In this document: positions 31,691 to 39,550 of the stretch, piece after piece
Numbering within the stretch: the stretch's first letter is position 1
How the letters are laid out: the number at the start of each line of letters is the position of its first letter
From: Gemmataceae bacterium
Lineage (GTDB): Bacteria > Planctomycetota > Planctomycetia > Gemmatales > Gemmataceae
Length of the DNA: 64,000 nucleotides
Assembly: GCA_901538445.1 (NCBI GenBank)
Contig: LR594585.1
Span: forward strand, 1,515,369 to 1,579,368
Direction of reading: 5' to 3'
Program-made: the position numbers and the translations under genes
The notes under the pieces: model-generated
What the model was told of the DNA's origin: nothing
The model's database searches: none
Seen by the model: only the letters and a program-made list of their open reading frames with translations

Positions 31691-33265
31691 GTGAAACGCA
31701 CGATCCGACTCCGCGGGATCAGCGGGGAGATCAAGGGCCGGGTGTGGGAGTCGGAGACGATCCTGCGGGCCGGCCGCCTGGCCTCGCTCGAGATCGTCCT
31801 CGACGACAGCTCCGTGAGCCGCCGCCACGCCGAGGTGCGGCTCGGGGACCGGGGCTGGTACGTCCGGGACCTGGAGAGCACCAACGGCACCTACGTGAAC
31901 GGGGTCCGGATGGGCCCCGGCGAGCACCCGCTGCACCAGCGGGACATCGTCCAGTTCGGCAAGGTCGCGGTGATCGTGGAGGGGGCCGACTCGACCGTCT
32001 CCGACGGCCCGTCCTCGAACCAGCACATCGTCGCGGCCGCCGAGTCCACGTTCGAGGACGGGATCCGCCGGCTCGCGTTCGACCGCAACCACATGCCCCG
32101 GGCCGGGGAGCAGATGTTCGCCCTGCTCCGGGCCGGGCACCACTTCGTCCACATGCAGAGCGAGGACCAGCTCCTCAACGCGGTCCTCAACGACGCGGTC
32201 AGCGTGCTCGAGGCCCAGCGGGGCGCGATCGTCCTGGCCGACGGGGACGCGGCCGAGCCGAACCTCCAGCTCCGCGCCCTGGCCGTGGGCTCGGGCGAGC
32301 CCCCGGGCCGGTTCCACTTCTCCAAGAAGCTCGCCCAGCGGTGCTACGCCGGCGGCGTGTCGCTCCTGTACAGCACCCTCACCAACGACTCCGAGGGCGG
32401 CGCGACCCAGAGCATGTCCGACGGCGGCATGGCCAGCGTCCTGTGCGTGCTGCTCCGCACCCCCCGCAAGCGGCTCGGGGTGCTGCACCTGGACCGGAAC
32501 CTGGCCCAGGCCCCGTTCAACGAGGACCACCTGTTCCTCGCCGACGCGCTCGCGGCCCACGTCTCCGCCGCCATCGAGAGCGCGCAACTGCTCAAGAAGC
32601 AGCGGGACATGTTCCTCAAGACGATCACCATCCTGGCGCAGGCGGTCGAGCTCCGCGACGACTACACCGGCGGGCACACGCAGCGGGTCACCCGGTACGC
32701 GGTGATGCTCGCCGAGGCGCTGGAGGTGCCGGCCGACCAGCTCGAGCTGGTCAAGTTCGGCGGGCCGCTCCACGACATCGGCAAGATCGGCATCGACGAC
32801 GCGATCCTCCGCAAGCCGGGCCGGCTCACGGCCGACGAGTTCGCGAAGATGCAGACGCACACGACGATGGGGGCCGAGATCCTCGCGACCGTGCCCGACA
32901 TGCACCCGATCATCCCGATCGTCCGCAACCACCACGAGCGGTGGGACGGCACCGGGTACCCGGACAAGCTGGCCGGCGAGGACATCCCGTTCCTGGCCCG
33001 GATCCTCGCGGTGGCCGACGCGTTCGACGCCATGACCTCGCACCGCCCGTACTACGAGAACCAGCGGGGCAAGCCGCCCGCGTGGGCGTTCAACGAGGTG
33101 CAGAAGCAGGCCGGCAAGCACTTCGACCCGAGGTGCGCCGCCGCGTTCGTCGGGATCCGCGAGAAGGTGATCCAGACCATGCTCGAACTAATGCCGGGTA
33201 CCGAGGTGGACGCGGAGGCCGCGCCGGCGGTCCACGGCGAGTACGTCCCCGACCCGCGGAACTAG
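31691..33265 (+). CDS. FHA-GAF-HD-GYP protein, predicted c-di-GMP phosphodiesterase
   Basis: 524 residues from a GTG start. Three domains in order: an N-terminal FHA domain (about 1-105) with SVSRRHAEV and the STNGTYVNG phosphothreonine-reading segment; a GAF-like domain (about 145-300); and a C-terminal HD-GYP domain (about 310-505). The HD pair is His361-Asp362 in LHDIGKIG, the GYP motif is 422-424 in HHERWDGTGYPDKL, and further metal ligands are visible. It probably hydrolyses c-di-GMP under control of phosphoprotein binding and a small ligand. The several Ser/Thr kinases in the window make FHA-kinase crosstalk plausible but unproven. Confidence 0.9.
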   Translation: MKRTIRLRGISGEIKGRVWESETILRAGRLASLEIVLDDSSVSRRHAEVRLGDRGWYVRDLESTNGTYVNGVRMGPGEHPLHQRDIVQFGKVAVIVEGADSTVSDGPSSNQHIVAAAESTFEDGIRRLAFDRNHMPRAGEQMFALLRAGHHFVHMQSEDQLLNAVLNDAVSVLEAQRGAIVLADGDAAEPNLQLRALAVGSGEPPGRFHFSKKLAQRCYAGGVSLLYSTLTNDSEGGATQSMSDGGMASVLCVLLRTPRKRLGVLHLDRNLAQAPFNEDHLFLADALAAHVSAAIESAQLLKKQRDMFLKTITILAQAVELRDDYTGGHTQRVTRYAVMLAEALEVPADQLELVKFGGPLHDIGKIGIDDAILRKPGRLTADEFAKMQTHTTMGAEILATVPDMHPIIPIVRNHHERWDGTGYPDKLAGEDIPFLARILAVADAFDAMTSHRPYYENQRGKPPAWAFNEVQKQAGKHFDPRCAAAFVGIREKVIQTMLELMPGTEVDAEAAPAVHGEYVPDPRN

Positions 33266-33269
33266 ACTT

Positions 33270-33335
33270 CCGGCGAGCCGCGACCGCAAGGGAGCGGTCA
33301 GCGTACCCCGCTCCGTTGCGGTCGCGGCTCGCCGG
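33270..33335. terminator. Inverted repeat between convergent genes (GGCGAGC-armed)
   Basis: Arms 33270-33298 and 33305-33335 match at 27 of 28 core positions, giving a long hairpin with a short loop. It lies between the convergent HD-GYP and lipoprotein genes and can terminate both. The arm starts CCGGCGAGC like the dispersed palindromes nearby. Confidence 0.72.
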
Positions 33336-33362
33336 GAGCGAGCCCGCCCGTGGGTGCCGCGC

Positions 33363-34403
33363 TCACTCCACCACCTCGAACGTGTTCAGGAACTCCGTTG
33401 CGGCGTCGGCGTTGGCGAACGCGGCCGTGCCGGTCACCGACACCTGGTACAGCCGCTTCCCGACGAGGAACACCCGCACCCGGGCGCCGCGCTCCTCACC
33501 GCCCTTGGCCGGCAGCTTGAACACCACGTCGCGGCCCTGGTACTTCCCCTGAAGCAGTCCCTTGCTGCTTGACTCGAGCGTCCCGCGGAGCGCGGTCCCC
33601 GCCACCTTTTGCGCCTCGTCGAGCCGCTTCGCGACCTCGGCCGGGGCGGTCGTCTCGGGGAGCGGCAGGTCCGCGACGCCGACCGCGTAGCTCCCCTGCG
33701 GGGTCGCGGTCGCGAACACCTTGAGCCGCGTGGCGTACGGCCCGGCCTGGTCCTTCACCTCGGGCGTCCCGGCGAGCTTCGCCTTGAACTTCCACTCCTT
33801 CGACTCGAACTCGTCGGCCGCCGCGGGCCCCGTCGCCGCGCCCCCGGCCGCCGGCGCGGTCCCGTCCGAGACCTGGAACGAGTCGAGGAACTCGGTCGAG
33901 CGGGCCTCGATGACGAACGCCGTGGTGCCGATCACCATCGTCTGGTACAGCCGCTTGCCGACGAGGTAGATGCGGGCCTTCACGAGTCCCTCGGGCGGCC
34001 CCTTCGGGGGCGGCGGGAGCTTCGCAGTGAACTCCCGGCCCGGGTACTTGCCCTGGAGCTTGACCGGGCTGCTCGTCTGGAGCGTGGCCCCGATGTTCGC
34101 GACCGCGCCGTCGCGGGCCCCGTCGAGCCGCTCCTCGATCTTGGCCGCGCCCTCGCCCTCGGGGATCGGCATGTCGGCGACGCCGATCATCATGGCCCCG
34201 TTCCGCTCGGTGACCGAGAACATGTGCATCGTGACCTGCGGGCCGCCGGGGACCGGGGCCGACTGGCTCTTGACCTCCGGCTTGCCCGGGAACTTCGCCG
34301 TGAACTTCCACTCCTTCGAGTCGAACGCTTCCATCGGGCCGGACTTCTTGCAGCCCCCGGCGAGGGCGGCAACGCACACGAGCAGGAGAGCGGGGCGGGG
34401 CAT
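33363..34403 (-). CDS. Lipoprotein with two tandem copies of a planctomycete domain
   Basis: 346 residues from ATG 34403, with a lipoprotein-type signal (ALAGGC, Cys18). Two repeats of about 150 residues follow: each begins with a KEWKFxAKxxGxPEVKxQ block, has a central RLDxAxxxA block, and ends with RVRxFLVGKRLYQxxVxGTxAF and a TEFLxxFxV stretch. The neighbouring gene at 34451-35020 encodes a single copy of the same domain, so this gene arose by duplication or fusion. It sits downstream of that gene with a 47-base gap. No enzymatic motif is visible; the role is unknown, possibly envelope binding. Confidence 0.8.
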   Translation of the reverse strand: MPRPALLLVCVAALAGGCKKSGPMEAFDSKEWKFTAKFPGKPEVKSQSAPVPGGPQVTMHMFSVTERNGAMMIGVADMPIPEGEGAAKIEERLDGARDGAVANIGATLQTSSPVKLQGKYPGREFTAKLPPPPKGPPEGLVKARIYLVGKRLYQTMVIGTTAFVIEARSTEFLDSFQVSDGTAPAAGGAATGPAAADEFESKEWKFKAKLAGTPEVKDQAGPYATRLKVFATATPQGSYAVGVADLPLPETTAPAEVAKRLDEAQKVAGTALRGTLESSSKGLLQGKYQGRDVVFKLPAKGGEERGARVRVFLVGKRLYQVSVTGTAAFANADAATEFLNTFEVVE

Positions 34404-34450
34404 CGGTGTCCTTTCGGGGGTGGGAGCGGGCCTGGGTTGTGGCGCGGCGG

Positions 34451-35020
34451 TCACTCCGACACCTTGAACGAGTCGAAGAACTCGGCGGTGCGGGGGTCGT
34501 TCACGAGGGCCGGCGCGCCGCCCACGTAGAGCTGGTACAGGCGGCTCCCGACGAGGTAAATGCGGCCGCGGATCTGTCCGTCGGCGACGCCGCGGGGCGG
34601 GGGCGGCATCTTCGCCGAGAACTCGAGCCCCTGGTACTGCCCCTGGAGCAGCGCCGACTTGCTCGATTCCAGAGTAGACCCGCTGCTGGCGATCGCCCCG
34701 TCGCGGGACTTCTCGAGCAACTGGCGGGTCTCAATGGCCGACAGGAACGGGACGTTCGGGATGTCGGCGACGCCGACGAAGTACCCCTCGTTCCGCGCCT
34801 GCACCTGGTGCATGGCGATCGCCACCTTGATGCGGTGCGGGCCGATCTTCTCGTCGAACTGGTGCGTCTGCGACTCGGGCGGGCCGGGCATCTTCACCTT
34901 GAACTTGCCGGCCTGCGAGACGAACTCCTGCATCGGCTTGGCGGCGAGTTGCTCGGCGGCCGGCTGGCACCCGGCGAGAACGGCGGCGACGCACGCGGTG
35001 AACAGGGTCGGGCGAAGCAT
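34451..35020 (-). CDS. Lipoprotein with one copy of the same domain
   Basis: 189 residues with a clear lipobox (LAGC, Cys18). The mature part parallels each repeat of the downstream gene: KFKVKMPGPPESQ, RQLLEKSRDGAIAS, LQGQYQGLEFSAKMP, then IYLVGSRLYQLYVGG and FFDSFKVSE. Homology within the pair is clear to the eye. The two genes are probably co-transcribed. Start ATG 35020; the longer frame upstream carries no signal peptide. Confidence 0.82.
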   Translation of the reverse strand: MLRPTLFTACVAAVLAGCQPAAEQLAAKPMQEFVSQAGKFKVKMPGPPESQTHQFDEKIGPHRIKVAIAMHQVQARNEGYFVGVADIPNVPFLSAIETRQLLEKSRDGAIASSGSTLESSKSALLQGQYQGLEFSAKMPPPPRGVADGQIRGRIYLVGSRLYQLYVGGAPALVNDPRTAEFFDSFKVSE

Positions 35021-35112
35021 GACGCGCTCCTCGGGGGCGAAGAGAACGATAGTACACGCCGGCCGGTCCGGCGCACAGCCGGTAGCGGGTGACGAGTCGG
35101 GCCTGTGGATTT

Positions 35113-35265
35113 GGCGAGCGGGGGGCGTGAGCCCCCCCGAGTGCCGTGGTTCTGTCTGGTGGGGCAGACATTCTTGTCTGCCTCCCGAGGCGGTTGGAGG
35201 CAGGCAAGAATGCCTGCCCCACCGAAACACCGTGCTTCCTCCGGGGGCTCACGCCCCCGCTCGCC
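35113..35265. repeat. Nested palindromic element
   Basis: The outer arms (35113-35141 and 35239-35265) share the GGCGAGCGGGGG-CGTGAG core, and the inner arms (35158-35185 and 35196-35223) are 28-base inverted copies matching at 26 positions with a GCAGACATTCTTGTCTGC core. The nested structure is about 150 bases long and lies just after the HAD gene stop, so it may end that transcript. Confidence 0.8.
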
Positions 35266-35272
35266 GGGGCCG

Positions 35273-36097
35273 CTACTCCTCGCCCCACAGCCAGCGGATC
35301 ACGCCGTCCTGCTGGGAGTAATCGGGGACGATCAGGTCGGCCCCGGCCGCGATGAGGCGGGCGCGCTTCTCGGGTTGCACGGTGCCGCGCGGCGTCCCCT
35401 CCGGGCAACTCGCGACGCCGACCGCGACCCCGCCGACCCGCTTGACCTCGCTGGTCTCGACCACGCCGTCGCCGAACCCGAGCAGTTCTTCACCGCGAAT
35501 TCCCAGTTCCTTCAGCACCCGGTGGATGACCTTCCCCTTCCCGAACGACGGGTCGTTGTCCCGCGGGGCGTTGATGCCGGTCGGGAAGAACGGCGCGACG
35601 CCGAGCAGGTTCGCCTCGGTCGAGACGTGGTCGTACTCGGTGCCGCTCGCGACGAACGTCGGCACGCCGCGGGCCTTGAGGTTCGCGAGGATCGCGTGCG
35701 CGTTCGGCACCACCCAGGCGGCCGGCCTCGCGGCCCCGCTCTCGAGGGCGGTCCACCGGCCCCGGACCTCGGCCATGAGCCGGTCGATGTAGTCGCGGAG
35801 GCACTCCCACGCATCGACCGCCGGGCCGCCGCGCCGCGCGACCTCCTCGGCGAACACGTCCATCTGCTTGATCGTGGGCGCGCCGTTCTTGGCCATCACG
35901 AGCCGCTCGATGCCGGCCCAGTCCTCGCTCTCGGGCTCGCGGAGCAGGCCCATCGTGCGGAGCCGCTCGACCATCATGCCGACCATGACCGCCGGCCACC
36001 CCTCGCGGATCAGCGACAGGGTGCCGTCGAAGTCGAACAGCACGGCGCGGAACGGCCCGCGTCGGACGGACGGGTTGACGAGTTCGGCCGGCAACAT
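35273..36097 (-). CDS. HAD family hydrolase, phosphatase-like
   Basis: 274 residues. HAD phosphatases use an Asp nucleophile: motif I is LFDFDGTLS near residue 20, motif II is FVASGTE near 150, and the motif III/IV end is LGFGDGVVETSEVKRVGGVAVGVAS near 210-235. The alpha-helical cap between motif I and II is large, as in phosphoglycolate-phosphatase-like members. Unusually, the acidic motif IV region GFGDGVVE keeps only one clear GD pair. Substrate unknown. The start ATG at 36097 is the first in frame before motif I. It diverges from pdxA, with a palindromic element between them. Confidence 0.85.
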   Translation of the reverse strand: MLPAELVNPSVRRGPFRAVLFDFDGTLSLIREGWPAVMVGMMVERLRTMGLLREPESEDWAGIERLVMAKNGAPTIKQMDVFAEEVARRGGPAVDAWECLRDYIDRLMAEVRGRWTALESGAARPAAWVVPNAHAILANLKARGVPTFVASGTEYDHVSTEANLLGVAPFFPTGINAPRDNDPSFGKGKVIHRVLKELGIRGEELLGFGDGVVETSEVKRVGGVAVGVASCPEGTPRGTVQPEKRARLIAAGADLIVPDYSQQDGVIRWLWGEE

Positions 36098-36472
36098 GGG
36101 GCTCTCGGCGGCGCGCGGGTGGGTCGGCGTGGGTCGCGGTGGGATCAGTTTATAGTTCAAAGGGTGAAGGCGCAGCCGCCACCGTAGAGCGTGACACGGC
36201 GACACGTTCCGCTTTGGTGTCGCGCCAGTTACCCCCACCTCGCCCCCCGTCTGGGGGGAGAGGTCGCCGCCGGGCTCTGACGGCGGCAGGTGAGGGGGCT
36301 CACGCTCGACCCGCTTCGGGTGGGGTCGCGTGGCCGGTGCTCTGTGAATGTGGAGCCCCCTCACCCGCGACTCGAAGACTCGTCGCGACCTCTCCCCCCA
36401 GACGGGGGGCGAGGTGTTGCTTCGGGGTGTTCTCCCGAGCGGTTGCCCAGAACCTCGAAGTGAGTGACAGCG
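36098..36472. other. Intergenic region between divergent genes
   Basis: 375 bases, almost half of it the inverted-repeat element at 36236-36416. No gene was seen; promoters of the HAD gene and pdxA should lie on its two sides. Confidence 0.5.
36236..36416. repeat. Long inverted-repeat element (CTCTCCC family)
   Basis: Outer arms 36236-36266 and 36386-36416 are perfect 31-base inverted repeats with a 119-base spacer. Inside, 36289-36301 and 36353-36365 form a perfect 13-base inner pair (GGTGAGGGGGCTC and complement). The layout of outer CTCTCCC-type arms and inner GTGAGGGG arms also occurs at 39380-39512. Confidence 0.85.
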
Positions 36473-37432
36473 ATGTCTCACCTCCCCCGCGTCGCGATCA
36501 CGATGGGCGACCCCGCGGGCGTCGGCCCGGAGCTGTGCCTGCGGTTGCTCCGCGACCCTCGCGTCCTCGCGGTCTGCGAGCCGTTCGTGATCGGCGACCT
36601 GAATCACCTCGCGCGCGTCGCGGCGCAACTCGGCTGGCCGGCTCCCGACACGCAATTCGTCCGCGACCTCGGCAACATCCAAGCAGACATTGAGCCCGGG
36701 AAGGTCTCGGCGGCGTGTGGTCAGGCGGCCTACGAGTACGTGACGTTCGCGATCGATGAGGCGCTCGCGGGTCGGGTCGACGCCATCGCCACGGGGCCGA
36801 TCAACAAGGAGGCGCTGCACGCGGCCGGCGTGCCGTTCCCGGGGCACACCGAAATCTTGGCCGACCGGACCAACACCCCAAGGGCGTGCATGATGCTCAC
36901 CGCCGACGCGATCACCTGCTCGCTCGTCACCGTTCACGTCGGCTACCGCGAGGTGCCGGCGCTGCTGACGCGCGAACTCGTGCGCGAGACGATCGAGTTC
37001 ACCGCGGCGGCGATGGAGCGGATGCGGGGCCGCAAGCCGCGGCTGCTCGTGTGCGGGCTGAACCCGCACGCCGGCGAACACGGGCTGTTCGGCGACCGCG
37101 AGGAGGAGCGCATCATCGCCCCGGCGATCGCCGACGCTCGCGAGATGGGCATTGACGTGAGCGGGCCGCTGCCGCCCGACACGGCGTTCCTGCCGAAGCT
37201 GCGGGCCGCGACCGACGCCTACGTGTGCATGTACCACGACCAGGGGCTCATCCCGCTCAAGTCGCTGGCGTTCGAGGAGGCGGTGAACGTGACGCTCGGG
37301 CTCCCGATCGTCCGCACGTCGGTCGACCACGGCACCGCGTTCGACATCGCGTGGCAGGGCGTCGCGGACGTCTCGAGCTTCGTGAAGGCCGTCGAACTCG
37401 CCGCGAAGTTGGCGAAGACGAATACAGTTTGA
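36473..37432 (+). CDS. pdxA: 4-hydroxythreonine-4-phosphate dehydrogenase
   Basis: 319 residues. PdxA oxidises 4-phosphohydroxy-L-threonine in de novo vitamin B6 synthesis, with NAD and a divalent metal. Diagnostic blocks are GDPAGVGPE at the N-terminus, [17 protein letters not shown] (metal His), [11 protein letters not shown] and [11 protein letters not shown] near the end. Length matches the family. ATG 36473 is used; an in-frame GTG nine bases upstream is an alternative. It is convergent with a PpiC-type gene, and a heptad-repeat element lies between them. No other pyridoxine gene is in this window. Confidence 0.92.
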   Translation: MSHLPRVAITMGDPAGVGPELCLRLLRDPRVLAVCEPFVIGDLNHLARVAAQLGWPAPDTQFVRDLGNIQADIEPGKVSAACGQAAYEYVTFAIDEALAGRVDAIATGPINKEALHAAGVPFPGHTEILADRTNTPRACMMLTADAITCSLVTVHVGYREVPALLTRELVRETIEFTAAAMERMRGRKPRLLVCGLNPHAGEHGLFGDREEERIIAPAIADAREMGIDVSGPLPPDTAFLPKLRAATDAYVCMYHDQGLIPLKSLAFEEAVNVTLGLPIVRTSVDHGTAFDIAWQGVADVSSFVKAVELAAKLAKTNTV

Positions 37433-37579
37433 TCCGCAGATTACACAGAGGACACAGATTTACAGACAGAGAACAGACGTAAGAGATCAGCTGGCCGGTA
37501 CGCTGGTAGTCCTCTGTCCTCTGTCCTCTGTCCTCTGTCCTCTGTCCTAAAATCTGCGTTCTCTGTGTAATCTGCGGAT
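37432..37579. repeat. Inverted-repeat element with a heptad array (CCTCTGT)
   Basis: The arms ATCCGCAGATTACACAG (from 37432) and the inverted copy CTGTGTAATCTGCGGAT (to 37579) are exact, with looser matching further inside (about 30 bases each). Between them, 37509-37548 is a tandem array of the 7-base unit CCTCTGT, five full copies plus partial ends. The element fills the gap between convergent pdxA and the PpiC-type gene. It is AT-rich for this region. Confidence 0.85.
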
Positions 37580-37600
37580 AAATCTCTTCCTCTTCTCCCC

Positions 37601-38524
37601 TCACGGCAGCGTGACCTTGATCTGTGCCTCCTTGCGGAGCTTCTTGACAAGGTCGAGCCGGAAGTCGTCGGTGTACGCCTCCAGCACCTCGAACGCGCAC
37701 TTCTCCAGCACCGACGGCGTGCCCGGCTTGCGGTCGGTCACGAGCAGCAGGTGGAAGCCGTAGTCGGACTCGACCACGCCGCTCAGCTCGCCCACCTTCA
37801 GCGCGAACGCCGCTTTCGCGATCGGCTCGTCCTCGGGGAGCCCGCGGCGCGGCACGAACCCGAGGTCGCCGCCGGCCTTCGCCGACGGGCACTGCGAGAA
37901 CCGCTTCGCCGCGTCCGCGAAGTCGAGCCGGCCCGCGGCGACGTCGGCCCGCACGACTTGGAGCTTCTCCCGCACCGCGGCGCGTGCGGCCGCCGGCGCG
38001 CCCTTCGGCGCGCGGAGCATGACGTGGCTCAGCCGCACCTCGACCTTGTCGAAGTGGTCCCGGTGCGCCGCGTGGTACGCCTTCAGGTGCTCGTCGGTCA
38101 CCTGCTCCTTCACGTACGCAGCGAACTGGATCTGCGTCTGGTACGCGTCGCGGAGCTGGGCCTCGGTCTGGCCGCGCTCCTTGAGGTACGCGGCGAGCGT
38201 GCGGTTCTCCTTCGCGAGCCGGGCGGTCAGCGCCTTGACCTGCGCCTCGACCTCCTCGGGATCGACCTTCGGGCCGTGCTTCGCGAGGAACTGCCGCACC
38301 AGCGCGTCGTCGATGAAGTCGTCGAGCACGGCGGCGCGGAGCTGCCGCTGCTGCGCGAGCGTGACCGGGACGTTCCGCAGGTCGGCGGCCACGGCCGCGT
38401 CGAGGTCGGCGAGCGGGATCGGCTGGCCGTTTACCGTCGCCGCGACCCCTTCGGCCGGCGGCGCATCGGCCGCCGTCGCGTACCCCAGTGCGACCACGAG
38501 TGCGGTGAGTGCGAGCGAGCGCAT
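37601..38524 (-). CDS. Periplasmic peptidyl-prolyl isomerase, PpiC/SurA type
   Basis: 307 residues with a signal peptide (MRSLALTALVVALGYATAA). The N-terminal helical region resembles SurA-type chaperone segments (VNGQPIPLADLDAA, then FIDDALVRQFLAKHG). The parvulin domain, about 165-265, has RLSHVMLRA, then ADAAKRFSQCPSAKAGGDLGFV, and VVESDYGFHLLLV, the classic PpiC blocks. It probably folds outer-envelope proteins outside the cytoplasm. The start is ATG 38524. It diverges from queE by about 80 bases. Confidence 0.9.
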   Translation of the reverse strand: MRSLALTALVVALGYATAADAPPAEGVAATVNGQPIPLADLDAAVAADLRNVPVTLAQQRQLRAAVLDDFIDDALVRQFLAKHGPKVDPEEVEAQVKALTARLAKENRTLAAYLKERGQTEAQLRDAYQTQIQFAAYVKEQVTDEHLKAYHAAHRDHFDKVEVRLSHVMLRAPKGAPAAARAAVREKLQVVRADVAAGRLDFADAAKRFSQCPSAKAGGDLGFVPRRGLPEDEPIAKAAFALKVGELSGVVESDYGFHLLLVTDRKPGTPSVLEKCAFEVLEAYTDDFRLDLVKKLRKEAQIKVTLP

Positions 38525-38602
38525 GGCGGACCTCCTCCGGCCGGCCGTATACCCGCGGGGGTGCCCGAGTGCAACCGCGGCGCGCCTGCTAAGATGGGAG
38601 GC

Positions 38603-39334
38603 ATGAGCGAGTTGAAGACCATCTCTCTGCTGGAGAGCGTTCCGCCCGAGGCCCGGCACCGCGTGCAGTTGCTCGGGCGCGTCCCCGCGGGCGAGTTGCT
38701 GGTACACGAGGTGTACCGCAGCGTGCAGGGCGAATCGACGTTCGCCGGGCTCCCGTGCGTGTTCGTGCGCCTCTCGGTGTGCGACCTGCGGTGTGTGTGG
38801 TGCGACACCCCGCACGCCTTCAACCGCGGCGAGCGAATGAGCCGGGCGGATGTGCTCGCGGAGGCGCTCGCGTTCGACTGCCCGCTCGTCGAGGTCACCG
38901 GCGGCGAGCCGCTCCTCCAGCCGGACGTGTTCCCGCTGATGAGCGAACTCGCCGACGCCGGCCGCACGGTGCTGCTGGAGACGAGCGGCGCGCACGACGT
39001 GTCGCGGGTGGACCGCCGGGTTCACGTCGTCATGGACCTGAAGTGCCCGGACAGCGGCGAGTGCGACCGGAACTTGTGGGCGAACCTCGACGCGCTCAAG
39101 CCGACGGACGAGATCAAGTTCGTGATCTCGTCGCGGCGCGACTGGGACTGGGCCGCGGCGACGATCCGCGAGCACCAACTCGACGCGCGGTTCGCGTGCC
39201 TCGTGAGCCCGGTGTTCGGGAACGTGCAGCCGGTCGAACTGGTGAACTGGCTGCTCGAGTCCGGGCTCCAGCGCGTCCGGTTCCAGCTCCAGCTCCACAA
39301 GATCGTCTGGGACCCCGCGACCCGCGGGGTGTAG
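38603..39334 (+). CDS. queE: 7-carboxy-7-deazaguanine synthase
   Basis: 243 residues. QueE is a radical-SAM enzyme that makes CDG from 6-carboxytetrahydropterin in the queuosine pathway. The cluster motif is CDLRCVWC (Cys60, Cys64, Cys67), preceded by YRSVQGESTFAG, typical of QueE, and followed by TGGEPLLQ and DLKCPDSGE. Start ATG 38603 sits right after GGGAGG, with tight spacing; the in-frame ATG at 38594 is an alternative that adds three residues. Other queuosine genes (queC, queD) are not in the window. Convergent with the beta-helix gene; a palindromic element separates them. Confidence 0.88.
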   Translation: MSELKTISLLESVPPEARHRVQLLGRVPAGELLVHEVYRSVQGESTFAGLPCVFVRLSVCDLRCVWCDTPHAFNRGERMSRADVLAEALAFDCPLVEVTGGEPLLQPDVFPLMSELADAGRTVLLETSGAHDVSRVDRRVHVVMDLKCPDSGECDRNLWANLDALKPTDEIKFVISSRRDWDWAAATIREHQLDARFACLVSPVFGNVQPVELVNWLLESGLQRVRFQLQLHKIVWDPATRGV

Positions 39335-39379
39335 CACGGGCCGGCGAGTGATCGCTACCCGCGGTGCCCTTTTCTCTGC

Positions 39380-39512
39380 CCCTCTCCCCTTGCGGGAGAG
39401 GGGGGCCGCGCTTCGCGGCCGGGTGAGGGGGAAGGCTCGAACACCTCAACAGGTTGTACCCCTCACCCGCCGCTCGAAGACCCGCGGCACCCTCTCCCGC
39501 AAGGGGAGAGGG
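39380..39512. repeat. Long inverted-repeat element (CTCTCCC family)
   Basis: Outer arms 39380-39402 and 39490-39512 are perfect 23-base inverted repeats, each containing its own CTCTCCC...GGGAGAG mini-palindrome. Inner arms 39421-39430 and 39459-39468 (GGGTGAGGGG and complement) are exact. The order matches the element at 36236-36416. It lies between convergent queE and the beta-helix gene. Confidence 0.85.
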
Positions 39513-39550
39513 AACAGATCAAGCGGACCGCGCCGCTCGCCGGGCTCGCG

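Noticed and set aside
37509-37548. CCTCTGT array considered as a CRISPR array
   Set aside because: The unit is only seven bases and there are no spacers between copies. No cas gene was seen in the window.
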